Position numbers and translations under genes: made by a program. The notes below the pieces were generated by a model that worked only from the letters and a program-made list of their open reading frames with translations, was not told where the DNA came from and ran no database searches. Shown in pieces: positions 43,913 to 53,161 of a DNA stretch of 64,000 nucleotides. Location of the stretch: NCBI RefSeq assembly GCF_003026495.1, contig NZ_PYMA01000003.1:452245-516244 (forward strand), given 5' to 3'. This stretch comes from Photobacterium sanctipauli. GTDB taxonomy: Bacteria; Pseudomonadota; Gammaproteobacteria; Enterobacterales; Vibrionaceae. The number at the start of each line of letters is the position of its first letter. Position 1 is the stretch's first letter.

Positions 43913-44422
43913 TTACAGGCTAGCGCCAATTCCGAACATAATGGCGTTGTTGGTTACATCGCCCATATCGCGGTACTCGTAGCCCAATGACAAATCAATA
44001 AATGGCAGCATGGTAAAGACAACACCGGCACCACCGGTGAAGCCCCAGCCATCATCGCTGTCGCGGTTTCCCGGGGTATCGATGTCATAGTCGTAGTAGT
44101 TTGTACCGGCCTTGGCGTACACGCTACCGATGAGCAATGGAATATCGGCACGTAACGTTAGCGGGAAAGCGGTATAGTCAATATCATTGGTGACGCCATT
44201 TGCATCCACATCGGCGCTGCCTTGTACCACACCGACATTGGCTGAAATCAGATCATTGAAATGGTATGAGGCGTTGATCCCGTACTCAAAGCCGTTATCA
44301 CTTTCCCCGTCATACTCTACTCGCGCCCCACCAGCATGTGCGCCAACCGAAAGCCCTAAGATATCGGCACTCACTGGCGCCGACAGCCCTAATGCCATTA
44401 CAACCGCTGCTAATTTTTTCAT
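43913..44422 (-). CDS. Outer-membrane beta-barrel protein, YfaZ-like
   Basis: 169 residues with a Sec signal peptide (MKKLAAVVMALGLSAPVSA). The mature part alternates hydrophobic and polar residues in about eight strands (ASYHFNDLISANVGVVQGS, FPLTLRADIPLLIGSVYAKAGTNYYDYD, IDLSLGYEYRDMGD) and ends in a strand closing with Leu, as in small eight-stranded barrels (YfaZ, OmpW or OmpX type). The specific ligand or role is unknown. Monocistronic; an AAGGAAAA-type Shine-Dalgarno precedes the ATG. Confidence 0.72.
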   Translation of the reverse strand: MKKLAAVVMALGLSAPVSADILGLSVGAHAGGARVEYDGESDNGFEYGINASYHFNDLISANVGVVQGSADVDANGVTNDIDYTAFPLTLRADIPLLIGSVYAKAGTNYYDYDIDTPGNRDSDDGWGFTGGAGVVFTMLPFIDLSLGYEYRDMGDVTNNAIMFGIGASL

Positions 44423-44672
44423 TCTGCTTTTCCTTTGCCATGAAGGTTAACCGTGAAGGCAGCAAGCCGAAAACTACAACCCCTACTGCTCTGAATCTTT
44501 ATTGGTGATCCTTTAACGGCTAGTTGAAAAAGCATAAAAAATCCAATTTTCTCATCATGTTCCGTGCCATGGCTCACCTTCAACTTATAAACCAGACATA
44601 CCGCATCTGGCTTAGCGTATTCCAAACACTGGGTATATGCTTAAAACACCATGATTTACTAGGGCGCAATCT

Positions 44673-45974
44673 ATGTGGGTACTGGTTCGACGCTTGTTTC
44701 TTTCGGCGGTTATGGTGTTGCTTTTAGGCTGCGAACAAGAGACATCGCCCTCGGCCGACATCATTTATATCAACGGTGATATTGTCACCATATCAGAGCC
44801 CGCCTTAGCGACAGCCCTTGCTATTAAGGACGGTCGAATCCAGGCTATCGGCACCCAAGATGGTGTCATGCGCCACAAAGGGGACAATACCCAAGTGATC
44901 GACCTTGACGGAAAAGCCATTGTGCCAGGGTTTATCGATCCCCACGGTGCCCTGATGGCCAATGCCGAAAAGCTCGGTTCGCTTCAAGAAGCGCAAATCG
45001 AATATGCCAAGCAAGGCTTTACTACGATTTCCGAAGGCTCTGCGACGGCAGAAGATATCGCAGCCCTGCAAGAAGCCGCGCATGATGAGCTTTTAACCCA
45101 AGATATCATCCTTATCCCGCTTTATGATGCCGCGGTTGAGTTGGTTACTGCCTCCCCTGATAGCTTTGGGGAATATAGCAACCGGCTAAAGTTTGGCGGA
45201 ATTAAGCTGATCCTAGATGGTACTGCCGAAGAAGAAACGGCTTGGTTCTCGATGCCCTATATTGTTCCCATCAATCAAGAGGAAGGCTGGCGGGGTGAGC
45301 CCAACAAGCCTTATAGCCAATTCAGGCAGCGCTACAAGTCTGCCATGGAGCACGGCCTGCAAGTCTATACCCATGCCGTTGGCGATGCTGCGGTGGACGC
45401 CTTGATCCAAGTGGGCTACGACTTAAAAATCAATGCCTCCCAAGACAAGCGCCATGTGGTTGTAAAATCGCGCTTTATGCGAGTAAACCAATTAAGCCAT
45501 TACGTCAAGCTCGGGTTTCTACCCAACTTTTCCACCGGACATATCTTTTTTAATGGCGATACCGATGCCTCCTTGCTTGGTACTCAACGCGCCTATTTCC
45601 AGAGCCCGGCAAAGTCCACCGTTGAGCTTGGGATCAGCTTCACCAACAATACCAGCAGCGACCACTATGGTATCCACAGCCTCAATAGTATTTGGAGTGC
45701 GGTAAGCCGCCGAACCAAAGCTGGCACCATCGCCGGTGCCGACGAACGCATCGATATTGTTGATGCCTTAAAGGCCATCACGGTTAATGCCGCCTATCAG
45801 TTTTTTGAAGAAAGCAGCAAAGGCACGCTAGAACCGGGGAAACAGGCCGACTTGGTGATCCTGTCGCACAACCCACTTGATGTTGCCCCCGGCCAGCTGC
45901 GCGATGTTGAGATATTGGAAACCATTAAAGAAGGTAAAACCATTTTCACTTTGTCGCAGCCAACTGAACAATAA
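44673..45974 (+). CDS. Amidohydrolase-like lipoprotein lacking several metal ligands
   Basis: 433 residues. The lipoprotein signal ends in LLLGC (Cys20). The overall pattern is amidohydrolase family 3 (YtcJ-like): DIIYINGDIVTIS, IQAIGTQD, VIDLDGKAIVPGFIDPHG, THAVGDAAVDALI, SSDHYGIHSLNSIWSAVSRRT and the closing GTLEPGKQADLVILSHNP. The metal-site motif usually written HxH is HGA, and the usual RIEHA strand reads RHVVVKS, so at least two ligands are missing. It may be catalytically dead or use a different chemistry in the periplasm. An amidohydrolase tethered as a lipoprotein is itself unusual. Confidence 0.7.
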   Translation: MWVLVRRLFLSAVMVLLLGCEQETSPSADIIYINGDIVTISEPALATALAIKDGRIQAIGTQDGVMRHKGDNTQVIDLDGKAIVPGFIDPHGALMANAEKLGSLQEAQIEYAKQGFTTISEGSATAEDIAALQEAAHDELLTQDIILIPLYDAAVELVTASPDSFGEYSNRLKFGGIKLILDGTAEEETAWFSMPYIVPINQEEGWRGEPNKPYSQFRQRYKSAMEHGLQVYTHAVGDAAVDALIQVGYDLKINASQDKRHVVVKSRFMRVNQLSHYVKLGFLPNFSTGHIFFNGDTDASLLGTQRAYFQSPAKSTVELGISFTNNTSSDHYGIHSLNSIWSAVSRRTKAGTIAGADERIDIVDALKAITVNAAYQFFEESSKGTLEPGKQADLVILSHNPLDVAPGQLRDVEILETIKEGKTIFTLSQPTEQ

Positions 45975-46432
45975 ATTTAGGGTGATAAACCCGAACTTCC
46001 TCCCCGTGCCAAATGCTCAATTAACCAGCAACAAGGCCATTTATCGCCAGGGGGAATTTCTCCCACCCAATGAAATCCATTACAACATCACACTTACTAT
46101 TGTTGGATTACATAAATCTATCAATAAGCAAAACCTCACACCAAACCCCAACAAGCTAATGTTTTATATAATTTTTAGTTAACTTTCATTGCAGTGTAGC
46201 TCCAAAAACACCCGCTTTTCCGCAAACGATTACGCCCTCTTTTTCAACAGATTTGGTAATCAAGGTGCTATTTTTGATGAAGAGAAATCCGAAGTGTGAT
46301 CAAGATCTCGAGATCCAATCCTCCCCTTGCTTACACTTTCTCCATCAAAACGGCACAGCACAAAAGCGCCATTAGAGCAGCATATAGCCGCCGAAAATAT
46401 ATAAACACGACATTGTACTAGAGGGTAAACAC
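45975..46432. other. Intergenic region upstream of xapX-deoD
   Basis: 458 nt without a supported gene. It contains a PurR-like palindrome (46221-46235) and should hold the xapX-deoD promoter. Confidence 0.4.
46221..46235. promoter_or_regulatory. PurR/CytR-family-like operator before xapX-deoD
   Basis: CGCAAACGATTACGC resembles the PurR consensus ACGCAAACGTTTGCGT (GCAAACG with a partly matching second half). A nucleoside gene pair 200 nt downstream makes it plausible. It could instead belong to another LacI-family regulator such as CytR. Confidence 0.45.
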
Positions 46433-46603
46433 ATGAATGAGATTCTGCTTGCAACATTCGCAGGATTAATTGTTGGTCTATTTTTCTCGGCCATCAAACT
46501 ACCGCTTCCGGCTCCCCCTGTTCTCCCGGGGATCATGGGTATCGTAGGTGTTTACCTCGGTGGTGTTGCCTATCAGGCAATTGTTGAACGTTTTTTCTCT
46601 TAA
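46433..46603 (+). CDS. xapX: XapX-family small membrane protein
   Basis: 56 residues, GAGGG 9 nt before the ATG. Two hydrophobic helices (MNEILLATFAGLIVGLFFSA and PGIMGIVGVYLGGVAYQAIV) flank a Pro-rich turn (KLPLPAPPVLPG), the distinctive pattern of the XapX domain (DUF1427). XapX genes occur beside xanthosine/nucleoside genes; here deoD starts 41 nt downstream on the same strand, which supports the assignment. Probably an inner-membrane accessory of nucleoside uptake or use; its biochemical role is unknown. Confidence 0.88.
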   Translation: MNEILLATFAGLIVGLFFSAIKLPLPAPPVLPGIMGIVGVYLGGVAYQAIVERFFS

Positions 46604-46643
46604 TTCTTCGTCATTAACGATAACAATATTCTAGGAGTGATCT

Positions 46644-47354
46644 ATGGCTACCCCACACATTAACGCAGAGCGTGGTGATTTCGCAGATACCGTACTAATG
46701 CCAGGTGACCCGCTACGTGCCAAGTTCATCGCTGAAAATTACCTTGATGACGTAAAACTGGTTTGTGACGTGCGCAACATGTTCGGTTACACCGGTACTT
46801 ACAAAGGTAAGCCAGTATCGGTAATGGGCCACGGTATGGGTATCCCATCGTGCTCTATCTACGTTCACGAGCTAATCAAAGATTTTGGTGTTAAAAACAT
46901 CATCCGTGTTGGTAGCTGTGGCGCTGTTCATGACGACGTAAAACTGATGGACGTTATCATCGGTATGGGCGCGTCAACAGACTCTAAAGTTAACCGCATT
47001 CGCTTCAACGATCATGACTTCGCTGCAATCGCTGATTTCGGCATGCTTGAAACAGCCGTTAACGAAGCACGTGCCCAGAACGTACCAGTTCGTGTCGGTA
47101 ACGTTTTCTCTGCTGATCTGTTCTACAGCCCAGAAGCAGACCTGTTCGACAAGATGGAAAAACTAGGCATGCTTGGCGTTGATATGGAAGCGGCGGGTAT
47201 CTACGGTGTTGCAGCTGAGCTAGGCGCTAAAGCACTTACCATCCTGACTGTGTCTGACCACATCAAACGCGGTGAGAAACTAAGCTCTGAAGATCGCCAG
47301 AAGTCATTTGCTGAAATGATGAACGTGGCGCTAGAGACGGCTATCAAGCTGTAA
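46644..47354 (+). CDS. deoD: Purine-nucleoside phosphorylase
   Basis: 236 residues, the hexameric (DeoD) type: [59 protein letters not shown] and TVSDHI (the catalytic Asp). It phosphorolyses purine ribo- and deoxyribonucleosides to base and sugar-1-phosphate in the cytosol. TAGGAGT lies before the ATG. Follows xapX and is probably cotranscribed with it; a good terminator follows. It is separate from any deoCAB genes in this window. Codon use is highly biased. Confidence 0.96.
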   Translation: MATPHINAERGDFADTVLMPGDPLRAKFIAENYLDDVKLVCDVRNMFGYTGTYKGKPVSVMGHGMGIPSCSIYVHELIKDFGVKNIIRVGSCGAVHDDVKLMDVIIGMGASTDSKVNRIRFNDHDFAAIADFGMLETAVNEARAQNVPVRVGNVFSADLFYSPEADLFDKMEKLGMLGVDMEAAGIYGVAAELGAKALTILTVSDHIKRGEKLSSEDRQKSFAEMMNVALETAIKL

Positions 47355-47361
47355 GTTTTAT

Positions 47362-47400
47362 GTGGTCAGTGCTACCCCCGATTGCACTGGCCACTTTTTC
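47362..47400 (+). terminator. Intrinsic terminator of deoD
   Basis: An 11-bp stem with one G-U pair (47362-47372 with 47384-47394) followed by T5. Confidence 0.85.
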
Positions 47401-47426
47401 TTAACTAACTGATCATCAAATTATTT

Positions 47427-47468
47427 ATACCCAAGTAACTTCGTGCACCGGCCAAAGTTACTTCGTTA
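47427..47468. repeat. Partial intergenic repeat or inverted repeat
   Basis: TATACCCAAGTAACTTC resembles the left end of the repeat at 15325, and AAGTAACTT (47433-47441) is repeated inverted as AAGTTACTT (47455-47463). It may be a decayed member of the same element family. The rest of the gap to 47773 holds an 8-bp inverted repeat (GAATGAAT, 47585-47592 with 47604-47611) and a hairpin at about 47657-47683 upstream of the next gene. Confidence 0.4.
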
Positions 47469-47773
47469 TAAGTATTGAAATAGATATTGCCGAAAAATAG
47501 GGATATTAGTACCAACAAAAAGCGGATACCGGCTGAACCTCAGCTCAATATTCTGTAAAATGTGGCGTCTTACACAATTTGAACGAATGAATAACAAATA
47601 ACCATTCATTCACGCAGGAAATGCTAGTAGAAGCAAATTGTAGGCACTAATCATGTGCAGGGTTAGGGGAGCACTCCTACCCTGTACCTCCCTCCCCCCT
47701 TTAAATCTGAATTGAGAAGACAACACGGACAGCAACAGAAGTTACATTGGCCCATGGAGTTAGGTAGGCTGAC

Positions 47774-49264
47774 ATGATGAAAACACCCCATACCGACGAA
47801 AAGACACTCTTACTTCCCCAAGCAAGCCACGGCTACCAGTTCAACCACTGCAAAACCGTTAGCTGCCAACACTTTGGTTCAACCAATACCGACCACTATG
47901 TATTGCAGCGCAGTAACCCAAGTAAGCCGATTTTAGTCTGCCGTGAGTGTGGTGCTTTCCCCCCATTGATCAACAACCATGATGTTGATGCCGAAGTCAC
48001 TCGCCTGAAACAACAACAAAGCAGCGGCCTACCGGCCTGCAGCAATACCGAATGCGATAATTTTGCCCTACCTGTGCTCACCCATCGCCAGCTATACCAT
48101 GCCTTTGGTTACAGCGGCGATCGCCAGCGCTACCGTTGCAAGTGTTGCCAAACCACCCTTGTTGACCGGTGGTCGGGCTTCAATAGCAAAAACCAACTCC
48201 AGCAAAAGCTGTTAGCCATGCTGTTTACCGGCTATGCCGTTCGCGATATCTGCCGTCGCCTGAACATGAATCCGAAATCGTTCTATGACCAGCTTTCGCA
48301 TATCGCCAGTCGCTGCCGCCGCCAGTTGGCCATGTTCGACGCCCGCTTGTTCAAGCATACGCAAGCCTTGGAACTGGCATCAGATATCAGCCCACTGCAA
48401 CCTAACAATGACAACGGGGTGCTTTGGGTAGCAAGCTGTGAGGCACGAACTGGTTATGTCGTTTCGCAAGATTTGAACTATCAGCAACATGAGCAAGAGA
48501 CCAGCCACGAGCACCATGATCCATTTGCAGATGGTACTCGTTATATGGCACCACCGGCGGCTAAATTAGTCGAGCCACCGCTAGCCCCGCCCCAAGGCTT
48601 GCTGGCAAAAATTGATGCCAAGTACCGCGACATGATGTCGCGCCCAAACCTTGAAGATCCACTCACCAACATGGCGCGGATTAACTATCCGGCCAAAGGG
48701 TGTTTGATCCGGCCTCAATACACGGTCTATGCCCACTACCTGCACTTGAGCCAGTTACTTCAAGACAGTGAGCAGCTGTCGATCTTCATGCCGCAAGAAA
48801 CCCTATTGCGCTCGGCCTGCATATCCGTGTTTGTCGAACGCATTAAAGCCAACACAGTCCACCCTATCTATATAGAATGTGATAAAGAATGGCAGCACGG
48901 CCAGCCAGCGGGAAGAATCGACATTGTTTTGATGGGATGGTGGCGAGATCGTTGGGCATTCACCCGCCATGACAATATCAGCAAGGGGATTTGTCACCTG
49001 GGTGGTGAAAAAGACAATGAGGCCTTTTGGTTAGAACATGCCTCTCATGATGCAATCACCGCATACCAGCAACGTTTCCAAGACCAGTTCAACCAGCTGG
49101 TTAACGAGCCGCGTAGAAAACTTCGTCCAGGCGGGCTGCTACCACTGCTAGATATCTACCGGGCTTGGAACAACCTCTGCCGTCAAGATCGCAGCGGCCA
49201 GACCCCAGCACAAAAAATGGGATTGGTTACCAAGCCACTGACCCTCGAAGAGTTGTTAAGCTGA
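47774..49264 (+). CDS. Zinc-ribbon protein resembling a domesticated transposase
   Basis: 496 residues, ATG at 47774 directly followed by an in-frame ATG at 47777. The N-terminal third has three cysteine clusters: CKTVSCQH with CREC (about 25-60), CSNTEC (about 88-93) and CKCC (about 121-124), like the zinc ribbons of IS1/IS1595-type transposases. Next comes a helix-turn-helix-like segment (YAVRDICRRLNMNPKSFYDQLSHIASRCRRQL, about 157-188) and an RNase H-like start (LASDISPLQPNNDNGVLWVASCEARTGYVVSQDL). A complete DDE triad is not obvious and no terminal repeats flank the gene, so it is probably a fixed host gene. Function unknown. Confidence 0.6.
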   Translation: MMKTPHTDEKTLLLPQASHGYQFNHCKTVSCQHFGSTNTDHYVLQRSNPSKPILVCRECGAFPPLINNHDVDAEVTRLKQQQSSGLPACSNTECDNFALPVLTHRQLYHAFGYSGDRQRYRCKCCQTTLVDRWSGFNSKNQLQQKLLAMLFTGYAVRDICRRLNMNPKSFYDQLSHIASRCRRQLAMFDARLFKHTQALELASDISPLQPNNDNGVLWVASCEARTGYVVSQDLNYQQHEQETSHEHHDPFADGTRYMAPPAAKLVEPPLAPPQGLLAKIDAKYRDMMSRPNLEDPLTNMARINYPAKGCLIRPQYTVYAHYLHLSQLLQDSEQLSIFMPQETLLRSACISVFVERIKANTVHPIYIECDKEWQHGQPAGRIDIVLMGWWRDRWAFTRHDNISKGICHLGGEKDNEAFWLEHASHDAITAYQQRFQDQFNQLVNEPRRKLRPGGLLPLLDIYRAWNNLCRQDRSGQTPAQKMGLVTKPLTLEELLS

Positions 49265-49280
49265 TCACCACGCCAAAGCA

Positions 49281-49316
49281 CGCACCTGATAATCAACTAT
49301 ATGAATATCAGGTGCG
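49281..49316. other. Hairpin in the gap before the hybrid kinase
   Basis: A 10-bp stem GCACCTGATA/TATCAGGTGC without a T-run. Possibly a weak terminator of the zinc-ribbon gene. Confidence 0.4.
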
Positions 49317-49499
49317 ATAATCTGTGAACCGACCGTAATTCTTCGCCTCTATCTCGACAATATATTGATTATTGAACACCTTCTAGACCAAACTGATAAT
49401 CAATACTTAATGACTTAGTCCTCAGCTAAGCCACCATAAAACCTAAATATAAAATTAAACAACAATACTGATGTATCGAAATGGATTTCGAGGTGTAGT

Positions 49500-52364
49500 T
49501 TGCTATCAATTCTTCCTAACCGAATAAAACCAATTTTACTGGGCAGTATGCTATTTATCGGCATCGTGCCTGCTTTCCTCTATAGCTGGCTTAGCAGTGA
49601 CAAGCTCTCGACCGTGGCTATCGGACAAATCGCAAAAGGGCTGAGCAGCCGTACCGAGCTGGCCGCCCATAACCTCGATGATATTCTTGCCCAGCGAGTG
49701 TTGAGCATCCAGAAACTTGCGAGCTCACCGGTTTTCGAACTGGAAGCCGACAAGGCCCTGGTAAACCAAAACTTCATAGGCAGTTACCTAAATGAGCTGA
49801 CCGATGTCGACGAAGGGTTCGATGAGATTTATCTTATCGAGACGGAGCAACAACAAACGGAGCTACTTGCCAGCTCAAGCAACCAATCGTTGGAGCACAT
49901 TACTTCTGCGTTAAGTGACGGGGGAATTACGCTCCACTCCGAACGCGTGCATGAACTCGTCCAGGAAAATTCCTCTTTACTCTTTTCTACACCCCAACTA
50001 TTCGATGACCACGCCTACCTATATATCATCACGTCGATTAGGCACGAGCACCACCATGAAGATACCAAAGAGCGTTTTTTGGTGATCAAATACCAGCTAG
50101 AGGAGCTTAACAGCCAGCTGACTTTCCTTGGCGAGCGTATTAGCAATAGCGACTACATTATGCTGATCGATGACCAAGGGGACCCAGTACTAAAAGGCCG
50201 CCACCAAGGCCAATCGTTAGTGGCTTTTTCCGACTTCAAACGCTTCTACCAGCAAACACTCACCCAACGCCCTGCGGCAGCAAATGAGTTGATGACCTAT
50301 GACAACCAAGCCAAAGAAACCATGGTTGCCACCTTGTCACCGCTCACCTATGCATTGCCGGGGTTGCCACAATGGTCGCTGGTCTCCATCACGCCAAAGC
50401 ACACCGTAACCGCCACTATCGAATATCTGCATAACTACTTCATGCTGGCACTGCTGGCTACCGCGGGTATCGTTCTGTTCCTTTCATGGATGCTGTCGCG
50501 CCGTATCACTGTGCCTATTGCCAAGCTATCTCGCTTCGCGGCCCAGTTTAAGTTGGGCAACTACACCCGAAACGAAAACTTCCGCGGTCCCCATGAATTC
50601 CAAGTACTGCATGACGCCCTTAACCAAGGTGCCGACAAGATTTCGTTGGATACCAAGCGGCTTAACCAAGCCCTGCAAAAAGCGGAATCTGCCGACCGTG
50701 CAAAATCTGCCTTCCTGGCAAACTTGTCCCATGAAATTCGTACCCCGATGAATGGGATGCTGGGGCTGTCGCAGCTGCTGCTTAAAACCGATTTAAACAA
50801 GGAGCAAGAACAGCACCTACGCACTTTGCTCGATTCCGGCAAACACATGATGGCCCTGCTAAATGACATTCTCGATTTCTCTAAGATCGAGCAAGGGCAG
50901 CTTAAGCTCGATCCAACCCACTTCTGCTTCACCGACTTGGTAGGCAGTATTGAGAGTACCTACTACTCACTGGCAAAAGAGAAAGGCATTGGTTTCAATA
51001 TCCACTGCGAGTTTGAACAGTCCCGTTGGTTTTATGCCGATAAGGCCCGCATCCGACAAATCCTGTTCAACCTGATCAGCAATGCCATCAAATTTACCGA
51101 AAAAGGCAGTGTCGATGTCATTCTTCGCTTGGACGATATAGAAGGTAGCAATCAGCAAAAACTCACTATCGTGACCCAAGATACCGGTATTGGCATCCCG
51201 CCCGATCGCGTTGAGCTTATCTTCAACCCGTTCGCCCAAGCCGAAGCCTCTACCAGCCGTCGTTTTGGTGGTACCGGCTTAGGTCTGAGTATCGTCAACC
51301 AGCTGGCTAACTTGATGGATGGTGGCGTCACCGTCAAAAGCGAACAAGGCCAAGGCTCAACCTTTACTGTTGAGCTAGCCGTTAACGAAGGTCAGTTCAC
51401 CGAAGAAGAGCAACAAGAAGTCAATTTTGACCACAGCGCTTTCGCCAACTTGAAAGTGCTGATTGTTGAAGATAACAACCTGAATGTGATGATCATCGAG
51501 ACCTTCCTCAAGCACCGCGGCTTTGTTACCTCGGTAGCTGAGAATGGCGCCGAGGCCCTCGCCATGTTGGAAGACAATATCTACGACCTGATCTTGATGG
51601 ATAACCACATGCCGGTCATGGATGGTATCGAGGCAACCGGGCGTATCCGCGCCCTTTCCAGCATTGCCAGCCAAACACCGATCTTTGCCTGCACTGCCGA
51701 CGTCTTTGCCGAAACCCAGCAAAATATGATGAATGCAGGGGTGGACTGTGTGATCACCAAACCGCTGGATGAGCGCAAATTGCTTGATGCGCTCCAGCGC
51801 TTCAAAAGCAAAATCACCGCAATGGCTGCCCACCGAGAAAAACTAACAGTAACAACCCCGGCAGCGCCAATCAGTGTTGTGCCCCCTGTAGAGGCAAACA
51901 GCCTCGTTTTGGAAGGCGCCACACCATTACTCGACAATGAACAAGGGGACGATATGAATAGCGATGATTTCTCAGATTTCGGCCTAGATGGGATTGAATC
52001 AAGTATGACGCTGGATCCGGCAGCCTTTTCCGAAGTCGATATCAATGCCCTATTGGAAGTGATGGATCACGACCATGACATCTCAGTTCAATTCCTTCAC
52101 ATGTATAGTGATGAGCATGGCAATGACATTGCAAAATTAACGGAAGCTATCGACCAGCAAGACTTCGACAATGCCGTCCTGATCAGCCATTCACTGAAAG
52201 GCGCGTCAGGTAGTGTCTGTGCCTACAAGGTCCAGCAGGCGGCAACCGTGGTTGAAAAGCAATTAAAGCAAAAACAAATCCCGCCAGTAGCCGACATCGA
52301 GCAGTTGAAGAAGATGCTAGATGCCGCTTGCCAGCAAATAAAACAACAGCTGGCCTACCCGTAG
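49500..52364 (+). CDS. Hybrid sensor histidine kinase (sensor-HisKA-HATPase-REC-Hpt)
   Basis: 954 residues from a TTG start with GAGGTG just upstream. Order: membrane helix 1 (about 10-30), a periplasmic Cache-like sensor (30-310), helix 2 (about 316-336), a HAMP-like linker, HisKA with phospho-His411 ([13 protein letters not shown]), HATPase_c ([29 protein letters not shown]), a receiver with Asp701 ([13 protein letters not shown]), an acidic linker and a C-terminal Hpt domain with His897 ([12 protein letters not shown]). This is a complete His-Asp-His relay; the final response regulator is not adjacent, and the REC-REC-GGDEF protein at 26.8 kb is one candidate. The sensed signal is unknown. 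Confidence 0.92.
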   Translation: MLSILPNRIKPILLGSMLFIGIVPAFLYSWLSSDKLSTVAIGQIAKGLSSRTELAAHNLDDILAQRVLSIQKLASSPVFELEADKALVNQNFIGSYLNELTDVDEGFDEIYLIETEQQQTELLASSSNQSLEHITSALSDGGITLHSERVHELVQENSSLLFSTPQLFDDHAYLYIITSIRHEHHHEDTKERFLVIKYQLEELNSQLTFLGERISNSDYIMLIDDQGDPVLKGRHQGQSLVAFSDFKRFYQQTLTQRPAAANELMTYDNQAKETMVATLSPLTYALPGLPQWSLVSITPKHTVTATIEYLHNYFMLALLATAGIVLFLSWMLSRRITVPIAKLSRFAAQFKLGNYTRNENFRGPHEFQVLHDALNQGADKISLDTKRLNQALQKAESADRAKSAFLANLSHEIRTPMNGMLGLSQLLLKTDLNKEQEQHLRTLLDSGKHMMALLNDILDFSKIEQGQLKLDPTHFCFTDLVGSIESTYYSLAKEKGIGFNIHCEFEQSRWFYADKARIRQILFNLISNAIKFTEKGSVDVILRLDDIEGSNQQKLTIVTQDTGIGIPPDRVELIFNPFAQAEASTSRRFGGTGLGLSIVNQLANLMDGGVTVKSEQGQGSTFTVELAVNEGQFTEEEQQEVNFDHSAFANLKVLIVEDNNLNVMIIETFLKHRGFVTSVAENGAEALAMLEDNIYDLILMDNHMPVMDGIEATGRIRALSSIASQTPIFACTADVFAETQQNMMNAGVDCVITKPLDERKLLDALQRFKSKITAMAAHREKLTVTTPAAPISVVPPVEANSLVLEGATPLLDNEQGDDMNSDDFSDFGLDGIESSMTLDPAAFSEVDINALLEVMDHDHDISVQFLHMYSDEHGNDIAKLTEAIDQQDFDNAVLISHSLKGASGSVCAYKVQQAATVVEKQLKQKQIPPVADIEQLKKMLDAACQQIKQQLAYP

Positions 52365-52397
52365 AACACATATAGGCAAACGGACTTAATGATGACA

Positions 52398-52424
52398 GAA
52401 AGCCGCCATTGGCGGCTTTCGTTT
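52398..52424 (+). terminator. Intrinsic terminator of the hybrid kinase gene
   Basis: A perfect 10-bp stem GAAAGCCGCC/GGCGGCTTTC with ATT-spaced loop, followed by a T-rich stretch. Confidence 0.8.
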
Positions 52425-52465
52425 ATTTATATGCTTTTCGATTTAGAGCCACTGGGTCTTCAAGG

Positions 52466-52562
52466 CTATACCTTGCCTTGCCTTGCCTTGCCTTGCCTTG
52501 CCTTGCCTTGCCTACAAGATTATAAATTTTCGCTGAACCTGCACCTTGAAGCAGCATGGATT
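52466..52562 (-). repeat. Intergenic repeat element (copy B) with an expanded CCTTG microsatellite
   Basis: In reverse orientation this matches the element at 15325-15396: the minus strand reads GCTGCTTCAAGGTGCAGGTT, continuing to CTTGTAGGCAAGG. At the point where copy A has a single GCAAGG, this copy carries eight perfect CCTTG units on the plus strand (52471-52510) plus a partial ninth. It lies between the hybrid kinase and DUF3016 genes, with no coding role. Confidence 0.7.
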
Positions 52563-52642
52563 TATAACAAATGATCAGAACAAATTAGCATCTTTCCGGT
52601 CTACATAAATAGGAATGAAAATCATTAACCGCCGGAGTACCC

Positions 52643-53161
52643 ATGTATAGAAGAATGCACAAGAGAAAATCGCTTTATACATTGCCGTTTCTACTTGCTG
52701 TTATGAGTGGTGCTAGCCTTGCGAATACTGTTATCGACAATCCCCCCGCCAAGGTGACATGGCAAGACCCAAGCAGCTACCGTGATGTCAAAACCGCCAC
52801 GGGCAGCCAATCTCGCTATGAGCAAAGTGTCTTTGCCCAACTCTCAAAGCAGTTTGGCGATGAAGCCAAACGCTATTTACCAGAAGGCCACCAGCTTAAT
52901 ATCACCGTCACCAACCTTGATCTGGCAGGAATGGTGAGATACCGGCCGGAACTATCCCAAGAAATCCGGGTGCTCGATAGTGTGACACCGCCATCGATAT
53001 CTTTCAGCTATGAGGTGAAGCAAGGAGAAACCGTCATCAAATCAGGTGAAGAGCAATTGCGGGATCTCAATTACCAAACCAGTGTCGTCGGCCTCGCTCG
53101 GGAAAAGTCACTCGCCTATGAAAAAGCAATGATTACAAGCTGGGCTAAAAAATCACTTTAA
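52643..53161 (+). CDS. DUF3016 periplasmic protein
   Basis: 172 residues with a signal peptide (through about residue 27, GASLA). The body matches DUF3016: VTWQDPSSYRDVKTATGSQSRYEQSVFAQLSKQF, then LPEGHQLNITVTNLDLAGMVR and a C-terminal SYEVKQGETVIKSGEEQLRDLNY. A CCGGAGT Shine-Dalgarno lies 6 nt before the ATG. The domain is found in many marine gammaproteobacteria with no known function; the protein should be exported. Monocistronic. Confidence 0.82.
   Translation: MYRRMHKRKSLYTLPFLLAVMSGASLANTVIDNPPAKVTWQDPSSYRDVKTATGSQSRYEQSVFAQLSKQFGDEAKRYLPEGHQLNITVTNLDLAGMVRYRPELSQEIRVLDSVTPPSISFSYEVKQGETVIKSGEEQLRDLNYQTSVVGLAREKSLAYEKAMITSWAKKSL

Noticed and set aside
46294..46310. CRP-like site TGTGATCAAGATCTCGA before xapX-deoD
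   Set aside because: Only the left half fits; the right half (TCTCG) departs too far from TCACA.
52471..52510. CRISPR-like array
   Set aside because: The 5-bp units have no spacers; there are no cas genes in the window.
52389..52574. A frame encoding a repetitive LPCLALPCLALPCL peptide
   Set aside because: It is only the translation of the CCTTG microsatellite inside an intergenic repeat; no ribosome site and no conserved domain.
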